A stretch of 64,000 nucleotides of DNA from Kryptolebias marmoratus (Eukaryota > Chordata > Actinopteri > Cyprinodontiformes > Rivulidae): contig NC_051434.1 of assembly GCF_001649575.2 (NCBI RefSeq), forward strand, positions 15,175,694 to 15,239,693, written 5' to 3'. This document shows, piece by piece, positions 22,658-34,930 of the stretch (the stretch's first letter is position 1; every line of letters starts with the position of its first letter). Below the pieces are notes generated by a model. It worked only from the letters and a program-made list of their open reading frames with translations, made no database searches and was not told where the DNA came from. The translations under genes and the position numbers were made by a program.

Positions 22658-25600
22658 TACTACTTCCATAGCTAGGGTATTTAAGTGGCATTACCAATAT
22701 TTTAATTGTCAGATTGGTGGTTTGGGCAAGATGTAATTATGTATGTAATTATTATTGTCAACTTTTCCTAAAGAGATCTTATTCTTATCATTCATAATAT
22801 AAAAGAAAATGAATTTTGCAGCTCACTGCTGGTTGGGCGAGGGAGTGTTTAGCCTATTTGCTTCCTGGCACTTAAAAAGTAAAAATAATAATAATAAAAA
22901 AACAACAACAACAACAAAAACTTTGATAACACGACTTGCAACAAATTAGTCAAAATCAAAACTACAAAAACCCACTGAAATGATAGGAATGACATCCTCA
23001 AAGCCACATTCCCACTACTTAATGTTATTTATTCTACATAAATACCATTATGTATACATTTTATTTCACTGAAAAGTCAAACATTTAAATTATGTTTGAG
23101 CCTTTGACATAGCAACCTCGAAGTGCTCATCACTTTGTCCCTATTTTTGTTTTGCTCCTGTCATCATGACTTTTTTGTCTTTATCTCTCTTATTTATGTT
23201 TGTTTTCTAATACTTTAAGAGAAGAAATAATGAGCAGAAACAACAAATAACAGACAGGACAGTCACCCATCTGTTGCCTGATGCATTATTGATCTCCAGC
23301 TCCCATCAGGGTAAATAAGTGAGGTTTTAGTGGGAGTCATACACTGACAAAACACACACATATTATTTCACAAATGTAACCCAGACACATGCTGTTGATA
23401 CATGATCAAGTTCACACCCAACTAACAATTTGTGTACCTCTTGCTCAGTGATTTCTATTTATATTTGAGACAAGTTTAGAATAATCTATGTTACATTTTA
23501 TTTGTGGAGATCTAACTAAGTCTCTACATCACTGAACACCTGAAATCAAAGTGCTTAAATAAAGCTTACAATTTTTTTTTTGACAATGTCACTGGCCAAA
23601 AATGAAGCAAATTATGGTCATAAATGTTATACAATAGCTCTACAAGTTGACAAGATGCGTCACAAGCACTGCAGACAAATTAGACACTAGATTAATTATA
23701 TGGAATATGCGGCCATCCTGCAACACAATATAAATGTTCCCATCACCAGCCTGTCGGCAGAAAACAGATGAGTTCATAAACAGTCAGAGGACGATCTGTG
23801 TCCTGAAGCAAACTATGTCACAAAGTGAGTTGCATGAATGTGTGTGTTGTCATGTGTAAGTGTGTGTACATGTGTATGTGTGTGTGTGTGAGAGTGAATA
23901 TGTGCCTTTTGCAGGTATCTCAGAGATGGAAAAGATGAAGAGTCATAAGTCAGCCGCATCGTAATTGTAGGCGGTGTGAATTTTGTATGCAAGTGTGAAA
24001 TTCCATATGCAGTCTTTCCTTTGTGCTCACTTGGTCCAGTGATTTTGTCAGCAGTCTGTTGGGTGACCAGCCTGTTTTGACACTTTAATTATGTCCTCTT
24101 GTCCTCTCATGCTTTGGGTCAATGCACTGACAGCAGAGCTCATAAATAATTTAGAGACAATGCCATTCCCATACCATAAAACTAAATGGCAGAAGTTGAA
24201 ACTAAATTTGACTACAAGCAGATTTATTAAGTCTACCTTCGGGGATTATGACGTAAAGCAATGAAGCATGTCACATTTTCAATAGAGTCACTTGAGGCCC
24301 TTTTAACACAACAGTGCTGACACAACTGTGACCACTGGCTGTAATAGACATTACAACTTCCTAGTTAAACTGCTGTGGTAATTTCACCAAGTTTCAATTT
24401 TAAATTGTTAATTAATGAAGAAAAACAAAGCTGAAGTAGTTATCTTATTAACAATGTGCATAATAGGCTATAAAGACAAGCATACAATTCATTATATTTA
24501 TTTATTTTCAAAATTATTGTTTCACATAAAATTAAAATTTTCCTTAAAAAATATTTGTGTTTATGTACTCAGCTTGCCAATGAGATTGGTTCAGCTCAGG
24601 TCGTCTATCAGAAGCCAGGGTGCTTGAGTGTTCTGCATAGTATCTTAGGTGTTCCTAGGACTGCACTTTTCTGGACAGGGATTATGTGATGGCAAGGACT
24701 CTTGGTTATGACTGCATCAAGTTTTTGCTCAACATCTGTAATACTGGCTGAGTTTTAGTGGCCTTTTTGAACTGGGTTGACTCCAAAGAATAATTACGGT
24801 TAAATATGCATGCGATGATTACTTTGAGTTTCATTAAAAATCATCCAGAGGTTCTTAAGATATTTTGCCAACACTACAAACAAATGAAAATACTAGCACA
24901 TACAAACACATAATTACCCTTTCACCTTTCAGCAAAGCGCAGTAAGCATGTATTTGTTTATAACAAATCAGCAGGACAAATAAAAGACAATTTACTATTT
25001 TATTTATTTGTTTGTCTATCATGGCAGATAATTTCAGTTGGAAGCCAAGTGGTTGTGTACATAAGGAACACATTTTTGCCGTCACCTGTCGTCTGGACCT
25101 AAACAACACTTTGCCAGTGGAGCATATCTTAGCCTAAACCACAGAGGACTAGTTTAAAATATAGTTGCCTGCCAGATGTGAGACTGTAGAGACTAAATAA
25201 GTCTTGGTAATGATGACCCTTGAGGAAGAGAAAGAGTTGATATGTAAAACTCTCAGAGACTAGGTAGAATATTTAAACTGTACTATCTTATTATCATGGA
25301 GAATAGCAGTGGCATGTGGAATGTATGAGACCTGCATCTATAAAAGTATGGGTGACTCCTGATGTGACTTGGTTAGAATACAGAACTAACTCTATAGAAG
25401 GACTGAGTCATTATGCTGTATCCATCAATCTATCAGCCTCCTACTATCATATAGTGTTTCCTTGATCTCATTCTCACTGCCCAGGGTCCAGGAAGAATAA
25501 CTTTCAAGGAAAACACTATTCAAGTAATTCCATTACAAACCATAGACATAGTTCTCTATAAACCTCAGCAGTGCACACGCACGCACAGGTATCATATTTC

Positions 25601-27456
25601 TGCTCCTATCAGCAATGCTTCCTCTTTTTTTTAAGCTATTTCTCTTTTACCTCCTCTTATTTTTTTTAGATTGGAAGCCTGTAAATAGGCCATTTTGAGT
25701 TGAACAAGGTTCAGGATGAATAATACTATATAGGCTCCACAAGTCAAGGCAACAGTGTAATGATTCTTTTTTGGCTTTTCATTTTTTTCTCCCTTTTATT
25801 CATGTTTCTGTATAATGTTATGAATTCTGCTGTATGAGATGGCTAGTTGAAGCATTAGAATGAAGGATTGAACATATATCCAAATTTATTTATTTATTTA
25901 TTTGGTTTAAAGAAAACAACGTCCTAATGCTTTAAAGGCTAATAAACTCACAGTTTCTGTTGGGCATAGGAGAGATAACTTTGTCCTTGGCTTGCTTATA
26001 ACCTCATCAGAATTGCTCAATGAATCACAGAGTGCCGTAACTCATGGGAGGGGCAGCTGTGATACAGTTAAGAGCTGTCCTCAAAGGACAGAGGAAAGTA
26101 GCGCTTTGGGGAATTAATGTATGTGTAAAGCAAATATGGGAAACACCACAAACTATACATGCACATGTGAATGAGCCTCATTCTTAAAAAAATATATAAT
26201 TCCCCAAATTTCTTTGATGCGCAAAAAAACAAAAAAACCAAACAGAGACAATTTGTTTCAGTTTAACAATGTAATTACGTATGAAAGACAAGTAAATTCC
26301 CTTGTTTTTAGAGCCTGTACCGTTATGTCAATAAAACTGTTTATTCTGCAGCTTGATGTTTATTGCATACATATAATTAGCCTAGTGTTTGTGTACAAAG
26401 TTGGATGTGTAGATATTGTTCTAATCCAAAGAGGTGAGACATCACATCACTAGAAACTGATACTTAGTTTGGTCCAAGGTTGTAAGTCACTGGCACACTG
26501 ACCTCACGCCAAACTTCCATGTGCTTCCTGTTGCCAAACTGATACAGATGTCAAAGCAAAATGCCGGAATCTGGAGTCAGTCAGGGACACATGGAGACAT
26601 GTTTGGTGGGTAGGTCCAGACTCTTGTCTTATTTATGCAGCAGGACAACCCATCTATTGTCAGATGAGGGCTGAGAGACAAGTTACCCAGGTGACAGAAG
26701 GGTATGCCCCACAAAGATGCTCACAGAAAAGTGATCAATGGAAGAGCAGGTGGCTGGGAACCCAAACCACTTTCTCTAGATAGTCCAGTTACATTGTCTT
26801 CTTGGCACTCTACCAGGATCATGACTGACCTTAGCAGAGCCAATTTGAGGACCTTACTAAACCATTTCATCGATAGTAGCAATGTCCTCAGTTCACAATT
26901 TTCTCTTCTAATTGCTGCTATTCATTTGGGCCTCCATTCTGGTGCCAGCCATTTTTTGGGGAAACAATAGAATGGCAGATTTGGTTCATCCCCCTGATGA
27001 TGTGTGCTCCTCACTGCCAAGCATGACACCCAATAATTTACTGAATTTAGGGGTATAATGGATTTTCCATATTTAACAGGAATCACACAGCATAATGTTA
27101 AACTAATGAAGGAAGCTTGCCGTACATTTAAAAAAAAGGAATGAACATAGTTACTGTGATTCTCTGACATAAGCTACACAGACTCCACATCTTCATCAGC
27201 CCCCACATGTATAGGCAGCTTTTTAAATTTAATGTTCACACAAGACATAGAGAAACAAGCTAGCACATTTCTCTGCCCTTGAGTGATTGAGAAATAAATA
27301 AATAAATAAATGAATAAAAAGCAAATGGCAGTACCCCTCACCACCACCCTCTCATAGGTAATATTTTAACTAAAATATATGTCTAAACAAATCTAATAGT
27401 CTACACAGTTTAGTTACACAATATGTTTATCCTAAGAGTTGTGTGAATGGCAGTGC
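22657..27456. other. Unassigned AT-rich sequence
   Basis: An interrupted TG run lies at about 23845-23891 and an ATTT run at about 25887-25902. A frame at 26704-26970 (88 codons, plus) has no motif. Sequence at about 24010-24230 is complex and could be conserved, but nothing identifies it. No gene or transposon is recognised. Confidence 0.45.
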
Positions 27457-27480
27457 ACACTGTGACCTAGGTCACAGTGT
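27457..27480. promoter_or_regulatory. Perfect 24-bp palindrome with everted AGGTCA half-sites (putative)
   Basis: The left half acactgtgacct is exactly followed by its reverse complement aggtcacagtgt, with no spacer. The centre TGACCT|AGGTCA is an everted repeat (spacing 0) of the AGGTCA core recognised by many nuclear receptors. The match is read directly; binding is inference. Confidence 0.35.
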
Positions 27481-28311
27481 TTTGCTGCTGGGTTAGAAAA
27501 AAGAGCCAAACTCACCGAAATCATTCCTGTTTGAAAATTATTTTTTTAGCCTCCCCTGTCCAGACTCACACAGAGACACAGGCTTGTGAAGACTTTCCAG
27601 CTTAACTTGTCTCAGACAAACTCAGTAGGAGCTGAGCTCCTAGTTGTGGATGAGAACTGTGCAGCAAACAGACTTACACTGTGAATTAACAGGATTAAAT
27701 GTTTTAAGAGGCTTGTCAGGTAAACCTGAACCTGTCTGCCTAAACGCCGAGTCTGACTCTGAGCTACTTTCAGCTTCTTTAAAGTCTCCAACTATCTCAT
27801 CCATGACTGGCATATCAGAGAGGCGGTACACCTCACGCTACAGCAGTACAACACCGCAATTTGGCATGCACTGCTAACCAGCACCTGCCAGCATGCATAA
27901 GGGGAGGTGCACACCTGCACACTCACAAACACATGCAGATGAAACTTATGCAAATAGAGAGTTTAGTGTGTTGAAGTTGTCTAACATGCTCTCGGCTTTT
28001 GCTTCTGCAAAGTCTCAGCCTCCAAAGCATTCCCATTTAATTCAGTTACTCATCTGCAGCTCTGGCATGAATAAAGCACACCTTCAAAAGGGGGTAGATA
28101 AAAGCTCATCCTCACACTGAACTGACCTGCATTCACAGAATCCATAAAAAAAGAGAAAGATAGTTTTAATAACCTTCTAATATACAACTGAAAAAAAAAA
28201 AGTTACAGACAATATAAACCAACACTTGAAAGGACATTTTGCTCCTATCTTGGGACACTGTAATATTCGTCCATGAAAAAAAAAAAATATATACACATAC
28301 TAAAATGTGTA

Positions 28312-28313
<2 letters not shown>
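27481..28313. other. Unassigned sequence
   Basis: Short overlapping frames on both strands at 27640-27877 and a plus frame at 27893-28120 carry no recognisable motif. No splice pair is convincing. Confidence 0.45.

Positions 28314-28343
<30 letters not shown>
28314..28343. repeat. (AT)n microsatellite next to the LINE fragment
   Basis: An AT run of about 30 bases, with further short AT stretches before and after, ending just upstream of the retrotransposon coding remnant. Confidence 0.9.
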
Positions 28344-28346
<3 letters not shown>

Positions 28347-28356
28347 ATATATATAG

Positions 28357-28708
28357 GCGAACCAACCGGACATTGTGGTGGTGGATAAACAACAGAGGAA
28401 AGCAGTTGTGGTGGATGTAGCAANNNNNNNNNNNNNNNNNNNNNNNNNNNNNNNNNNNNNNNNNNNNNNNNNNNNNNNNNNNNNNNNNNNNNNNNNNNNN
28501 NNNNNNNNNNNNNNNNNNNNNNNNNNNNNNNNNNNNNNNNNNNNNNNNNNNNNNNNNNNNNNNNNNNNNNNNNNNNNNNNNNNNNNNAGGCACAGCCAAG
28601 ATACTGCGCAGAACCCTCAAGCTCCCAGGCCTCTGGTAGAGGACCCGAGCTCAGAGGATGAAACAAAGACCACCCGCGGAGGGTGAGAAGGGATTTTTTT
28701 TTTTTTTA
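28357..28708 (+). mobile_element. C-terminal fragment of a LINE with restriction-endonuclease-like domain, split by gap
   Basis: Before the gap the plus strand encodes PDIVVVD...VVVDVA. After it, in another frame, it encodes GTAKILRRTLKLPGLW and a TAG stop at 28637-28639. These match the C-terminus of teleost non-LTR retrotransposons of the R2/R4(Dong/Rex6)/NeSL/HERO type, in which a PD...D endonuclease-like domain follows the reverse transcriptase. The stop is followed by a GC-rich 3' segment (agaccacccgcggagggtga) and a T run to 28708. The copy is strongly 5'-truncated. The phase change across the gap means either that the N run is not the true length or that there is a frameshift. Exact clade is inferred. 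Confidence 0.8.
28424..28587. other. Assembly gap, 164 N
   Basis: A run of 164 Ns lies inside the LINE fragment. Its length is not compatible with an intact reading frame on both sides. Frames that span the gap are artefacts. Confidence 0.99.
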
Positions 28709-30109
28709 GTCACTATGCTTATTACTCTTTCCAGGAGAAACTGTACAAAGCTTTCCAAAGGCAATGACATAGCAGCTAGTTTTGGACCTCCACACCATCT
28801 CTTTGTGCTCTAGAAACTACAACAATTTAAAGCTGTTTTGTAATAATTTTTAACAAATTTTTCTTGCTTTTTTTGATCTTGTCACAGTCAAACTTGACTG
28901 TGTGCTGATATGATTAATAACTGAGTGGGAACTGTAAACAGTATCAAAAAACATAGTGGTGTGATATTGTCACTGTATATCTGTATATCTGAATACCACT
29001 GCTCGGTGGTATGCAGATATTTGCTGGAACATTTTCAATCAGTTACATTTTCTTAGTGCCTGACGACTGTGAGATGATATAAAATAACAACTACAGCAAA
29101 TAATAAAATAAAAATAAAGCCTTTTGAAGCTCACCCAGGTTAGAGCTCCAAACAAAGCACAGATAAGATGACTGCAGTTTGGTGACAGAGGCAGAGAGAG
29201 TAAGGCTGCCTCACAGTGGGTGGTATCGACACATATCTCCTCAAAGCTTTAACAATGACACACTTGCTCTGTCTCCACTTGGATCTCCTTCTATATTATT
29301 AATACCTCACCCAGGAGAGGGAATAGCTTACAGCTTGTATCAAAAAAAAAGTCTGTGAAGACACAGCACATTTTCCATTATTAACAATGCAACTTCAAGA
29401 TCAAGACTGCACATTGACTGCCAAACACATATCCAAAATCAAACAACTTAAAATAGAGGGAAAGTTTCATGTTCACTGACTCTGTCTCTGTCTAATTTTT
29501 TTCATTTTTTTTTCTCCAGTCAATGTTTCAAACACATTTTGTCCCATTTCACATTTGTTCTATTATGTCTAAATTGTGAAATCGTCATCAACAGAAAAAA
29601 AAAAGGTTTGATTGCAAACTTATGAAATATATAAATTTAATAAATGTTTGTAGTCCCACTGAGATACAGCGTGTTTAAAAATTTTAAATAGAGTGGATGC
29701 ATTTGTACTGGGGAAAAAAAAAAGTTAAATTTAATGTAGGTTTTATGTTTGAGTATACCTTTTTCTGGGAGTATATTTGCCAGATTATAGATGAAAGATG
29801 ATGTAGGTTTGAAATAACTATGAGACCTCTACATTATGTATCACATCATCCTGAAATAACAAAAGCCAGAGGAGGGCAGTTCAATGCATTAACACTACCT
29901 TTAGCCATAATCTTGGGTTATTGGATGAAAATTGGACACTAAATTGCAAGCGCTCCATATTTTGTGAGAATTCAGGTCGAAATATATTTGCCAGAAATAT
30001 CTCAAATGACACATTCTCACTCAAAGCTTTTAACTCGGTCTGCAGCAGACTGGCTGCTATGGAAGCACAGCTCTAAATTCCTAAGTGTGAATAAAAGTAG
30101 GTGAGTAAA
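28709..30109. other. Unassigned AT-rich sequence
   Basis: Apart from the near-perfect inverted repeat at 28985-29020 nothing is recognisable. Several A/T homopolymers are present. Confidence 0.45.
28985..29020. repeat. 15-bp inverted repeat with one mismatch, 6-base loop
   Basis: Arms atatctgaataccac (28985-28999) and gtggtatgcagatat (29006-29020) pair at 14 of 15 positions around tgctcg. It may form a small hairpin; no transcript evidence is available. Confidence 0.85.
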
Positions 30110-30500
30110 TAACTTTAAATACTGCAGCACCTTTCACAACAAAATCACAAAGTGATTTATGGTAAAATATTCAAAATAAAATGCAAAATAACTTAAAAAT
30201 AAACAGACAAAAACACTATAGAAAATGCACTAAAACATAAACATATATTAATGAATAAACTAAAAAAAAAAAAAAAACCCTAAAAGCTCACCTAAATAAA
30301 GAAAAACTCTCCATCTGCTTTTTAAAGGAATCAACACTACCGATTTCTGAACTCCAATACAGGAAAGCTGAACAAATTTGAGATCTTTGTGAGCCATATG
30401 CACAAGTGTAATGAATGAAAGTAGCATTCCTTGAAAAATACATATTGCAGACTGTGTTAATGTTTCATAGAAAGATCTTGAGCAGTTAGTGATCGAAGTA
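30110..30500. repeat. Decayed teleost interspersed repeat
   Basis: Blocks such as acaaaatcacaaagtgattt, aaaatgcaaaataactt, ctgctttttaaaggaatcaa and gatcttgagcagttagtgat resemble in order the body of a common fish repeat ('caaagtgctttac' type). The match is from memory and well diverged. A minus-strand frame of 104 codons across it is probably incidental. Confidence 0.4.
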
Positions 30501-32789
30501 GGTGATGGGAATGACTCAGCTTCTACCACCCCAGATTTTAGATCAGTCTTTAAAACTGACAGAATGATGGTCATTTGTTTAGGGTAATGTTGTTTAGCGG
30601 TGGCAGGGATCTTGGATCCGATTTACTCCCAAAATCACTTCTACATGCTACTTGTTTTATTACTTTCTGAGGGTTTCATTAAAATGTGTCCAGTGGTGCA
30701 TAGAATATGTTGCCAACAGAAAAATAAACATGCAATTACATGATCGCCTACCACCATCAAAGGTAAGCAATAGCTTTTTTGTTAGTTTTAGTTTTATTAT
30801 TTTACAAAGAAAGGAAGATCTGGAACAACTGTTAGGAAATGAACAAATATGTTAACAATGTTAACAATCTCTTGGAAACATACAATGTTATTGCTAAAGT
30901 AATTCTAATAATAGCGTATATGATTTTAAAAAAAATATTCAGTAGATATATTTGCACTAATAAAAGCATCACATTTCAGTCAGAACTTGTGGTAAACTGT
31001 TAGAGATTCTGTCCACCTGGCCAGTCCTATCGGTCAACTAGAGAAGCGAGAAGCTGAGTTTCTTTATGAGTTGAAGCGGAAAAACTTTTTCAGCAATCTA
31101 TATATTTTCAACTGAGCAATAACTACCAGAAATATACTTAAAGAAAAAAAAAAACATGGTGGATATGTTGACTCGTGCCTCTAGGCATCTCTACCCTTGA
31201 CTTTCTAAGTAACACCCAAAAGCTTTTAAGAGTGACATTGTGTTGGCCAGTTTTCATGGGTTTCTTTCTTGTGGTGCAATCGTCTGGTTGATCTATGGAA
31301 TTTTTATTGCCTGGGGAGTTGGGGGGGAAATTTGAAACCTGATTCAAAGACTTAGATTTCCCATGGTATTGCTGTCTCAGAGGTGCCAAACATTTTAAAA
31401 CAGGAAAGAAAAAAAATAAATCCTAAAAGACAAAAGGAAAACTCTTTTCTCAAGGGCTCGGCTCAAGTCTTGAGTCTCTGACATACGATATGATGGGGAG
31501 GGAGTCTGACACTTTGAAGAAGGAAAACAGCAGTGGTGATGTCAAAATGGAAGGGCTCACCATTTCCACACTTGAATCAAACTAAACAGAAAAGACTATG
31601 AAGATCTAAAAATGAATATAGTTACACATATAATTGTGAGATTGTTAGCAATATAGATATAGGGTTAAAAAGCATCTATATATTGCACCGATTGAAAGTA
31701 GGTAAGTAAAAGCAGATGGGTGGAAAAAAAAAGAGCAATTGTTTTAGCAGAGCTTAGGTTGGTGTGTGACGCAGACAGGATGTGAGTCACCAGCCATATG
31801 ACTGTGGAAAAGGCTGTGAAGTATGTATGTGAAGATCAATAGGCTCTAGGAAATGTTGTGTGCCAGAGAATTTTCATGAAGAGAAGAGAGAGAAGAAGAT
31901 GAGCAAAAATAAATGAATTGGATTATTAAGAATAATAAAAAGGAGAGACACCAGCAAAAGTTTGTTTTTTTCCCAGATCTTTGAGAAAACTGAGGGCCGT
32001 CCACACGGGAATGGTGTTTTGTGAAAATGCTAAATATTATTATGACTGTATTTTTTTCTAACAAGTTTCAGAGAAAGAGAAAGAAAAAAAAAAGTTTTTT
32101 TTTTTTGTGTAGACAGCTAAAACCATGGTGATACTATGGCCCCACAGCTAATTTAACCTACAACCTTTTGCCATGTTATTATTACTATAGTGTTTTTTTT
32201 TTTTTTGTTTCATTTGTTCGTTTGTTTTTTGGGGGTGGGTGGGGATATTGTGGGTGAAGACATTTCCAAAAACAATGCTGTGTTTACAAGGATATTCTTG
32301 GAAATAATAGATAAACATTTAAATTGCTATTAGAGATTTGTTTCAGAAAAGGGCTGTAGAAGAGTATGCTGCTGGATTCTCCCTGAAACTTGGAGACACA
32401 AAAGAGCTATCTTCTACAAATAGTCGTGGACTACAAGAGTGGGCTTCTGAATACTTCACTTTGCCTTCACTGAAAAAAAAACTGAACATAGAGAATATAT
32501 GATGTGTTGAGACAATGCTACACTTGAGAACTTTCACTGCCTCCATTTTGACTAGAAATAGTCAGGGTTTTTTTGTTTGTTTTTGTTGTTGTTGTTTTTT
32601 TTTATTCTTCTACTGGTTGAGTTTATCTTTTTTTTTCTTTTCTAACCAGAGTGTTAAGATTAAGCATTCAGCATCAGCTTTTGCTTAGATAAGTTTATGA
32701 GTATGTAACATGGATTAGTAATGGACAGGAAAGTTATCATTGTCTCCTCATAGCAACAAGGTCACCAGTCTCTGGATTTTTTATGGTCT
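30501..32789. other. Unassigned AT-rich sequence
   Basis: I see no gene. A/T homopolymers and T-rich runs (about 32080-32106, 32190-32208, 32560-32605) break the region up. Confidence 0.45.
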
Positions 32790-32975
32790 CCTCATACATG
32801 CATTTTCCCAGGGGCTTTAATTTCCTCCCACAGTCCAACAACATGTATGTTATGTAGTAATTCATATTTATTCTTAGGTGTGACTGAATGGCTGCTTGTC
32901 TCTCGACCACTGACTGCTAGGATAGGTTCTAGTTCACAGTAAATTTACACAGAACCGCCAGGTGTTAGTAGTTGG
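32790..32975 (+). repeat. SINE-like teleost repeat, diverged
   Basis: Contains tttcctcccacagtccaaca, acatgtatgttatgtagtaa, taggtgtgactgaatggctg and gctaggataggttctagttc in family order. The tail is replaced by an A-rich run at about 32980-32999. Confidence 0.7.
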
Positions 32976-33613
32976 GAAATAAAAAAAAAAAATTAAAAAA
33001 ATGTAAAAATTTGTCCCTTCAGAAACTTCTTAAATATTTGTAATAACATTGGTGTTTGTGTGCAGCAGGTGTTGTGTTTAACTTTGTTTTCAGTGTGGAC
33101 AAGGAAACAGGAGTAAAAACAACACCAGGGGTGAAACTAGAGTTTGGAGTATGTCTAAAAATAGCAACATCCAGCTTTAATATTCAGTAACTTAAATTAT
33201 CTTACCTAATTCAAAACTGACATTTACGTCTACTGGTGTCGTCCCAACACTTAGTAGATAGATAAAGTAGATACTTATACAAATGTATAATTTTGGAGAA
33301 TTTGTATTCTTGTGTTGCTATGGACAATTCCTTAGAGGTTATTCTGCTTGGAGAACAACTTAAATTAGTTAACATTAGGTTATTGTGTTCTGTCTAAATT
33401 TTTTTCTGTTGAGAGAGTTACACAAAGAACTTATGGTTTGTTCAAAAGTTATTGATCCTAGAAGTATGGATTTGTCCAAATTTTAAACTTTTACTGAAGC
33501 TAAACTTTTATTTATTGCTTGTTTTTAAATAAAATTATGCCTGTTAGCTATGTTGAGCCCACAGATAATTAAACTGAAAGACTAGATTTGGACAACTTTT
33601 TTTTCCATTTTCC
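32976..33613. other. Unassigned AT-rich sequence
   Basis: Nothing recognisable. Confidence 0.5.
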
Positions 33614-33615
33614 AT

Positions 33616-33662
<47 letters not shown>

Positions 33663-33683
33663 TTTGTGTGTGTGTGTGTGTGT
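33614..33683. repeat. Compound microsatellite (ATTT)n-(GT)n
   Basis: About 13 ATTT units (33614-33665) run into nine GT units (33666-33683). Confidence 0.97.
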
Positions 33684-34489
33684 TATTTTCTTTAGGTTTA
33701 GGGGATTTTTTAAAACTTACCAACTTCAGAAACTTCAAATCAGGGTTTTACCTTTCCAAGCCTCTGACTAAGTAATCAAAGTAAAACATGCTTTTTAATC
33801 ATTTTAACAGGTACTCCCTCACTCTTCATCTGGCGGTGATTTAATGTTGTTCCAACACACAGCATGACTATTTATAATTTTAAATACTTAAAAGCGGTGG
33901 ATTCCCAAATCCTTCTCCTAAGTGCACCCCTCACCGCAGGACAGATCTAATTATGTTTCCCTATATAAAAATATTTTGAAAAATAAATAAAGTATAATAA
34001 CCGAACCTGCTTGGATCAGCCATAGGTTATTAATGATAGAGAACATATTCAAGACACCCTGTCAGAACTAAGAGTGGATCATTTACATTTTTTTTACTGT
34101 GGTCCTGTTCTGGTCTTGTTTATTTCTTGGACTCCTATGTTAAATTTTTCAGACAATCAGATGTTTAATGAAAGTAAACTTATCCAATACGACAAGAGAT
34201 ATACAGTATATGTGTTAAATCTTTTAAACTTTTCATAGCATTCTATATTACTCTAGCCAAAAAAAATTTTTTATCGCTTGTATTTCACAATTTGGCTAAT
34301 GACAGAGTACACTCTTCTTTGTCTATGAAAGGAGCCTTTATGATGAGCATCGCTCCAGCTTAATCAACTGTCAGCACTGGGGACGACAATTCAGGCAACC
34401 ACACTAATTTTAGTGTAAACTGACCGAAGAAATCATTGATATCGCTCACCACTAAAAGATGCAGGAATATGATCCTTTTTTCTCCTGTT
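33684..34489. other. Unassigned sequence
   Basis: Nothing recognisable; no exon-like splice pair. Confidence 0.5.
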
Positions 34490-34930
34490 GGAAAGTGTGA
34501 TTGCATGTGTTTATGTGTCTGTATTACCAAAGATACAGTATGAACAACTGGTCAAATGTAAATGAAACTTGCAGAAAGTAATCAGTCAGTCTATTTCCAC
34601 AACTCATTGTCTTTCGGAGCCTACTCAATTCTAGATCGATGTTACAGCCAACTAACTAAAATTAAATAAATACAAAATAAAGATGGGTATATCATAGTTT
34701 TACAAACGCTAAGCTAAGATTTGGTTTAGTATTAGTGACTGAGTGTCATCCACAACACTTCCTCTGAGTGGGACATCTAGGAATATCGAATGAAATATCA
34801 CATAATTGACATTTTTTTCAAGGTTCGACCAAAATGGCTGCAGTTTTGTGATTTCCTAACATAAGATGAACTTAGTCAAAAAGTATGTAATTTGCTTTCA
34901 TTCAAGAAAAGCTTGGCCTTTATTTACTTG
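34490..34930 (+). repeat. Local repeat family 'R', single unit
   Basis: This window repeatedly carries one unit with the same ordered blocks: aatgaaacttgcagaaagta, ggagtcaaccca, caagatggc, gtagctgagagtcatc, accaaaatggctgcag and a 3' block ending cctttatttact. This copy shows aatgaaacttgcagaaagta at 34561 and ggcctttatttact at its end. I cannot name the family. No coding potential. Confidence 0.65.

Noticed and set aside
28166..28686. Frames running through the N gap
   Set aside because: They depend on undetermined bases and on the wrong phase after the gap.
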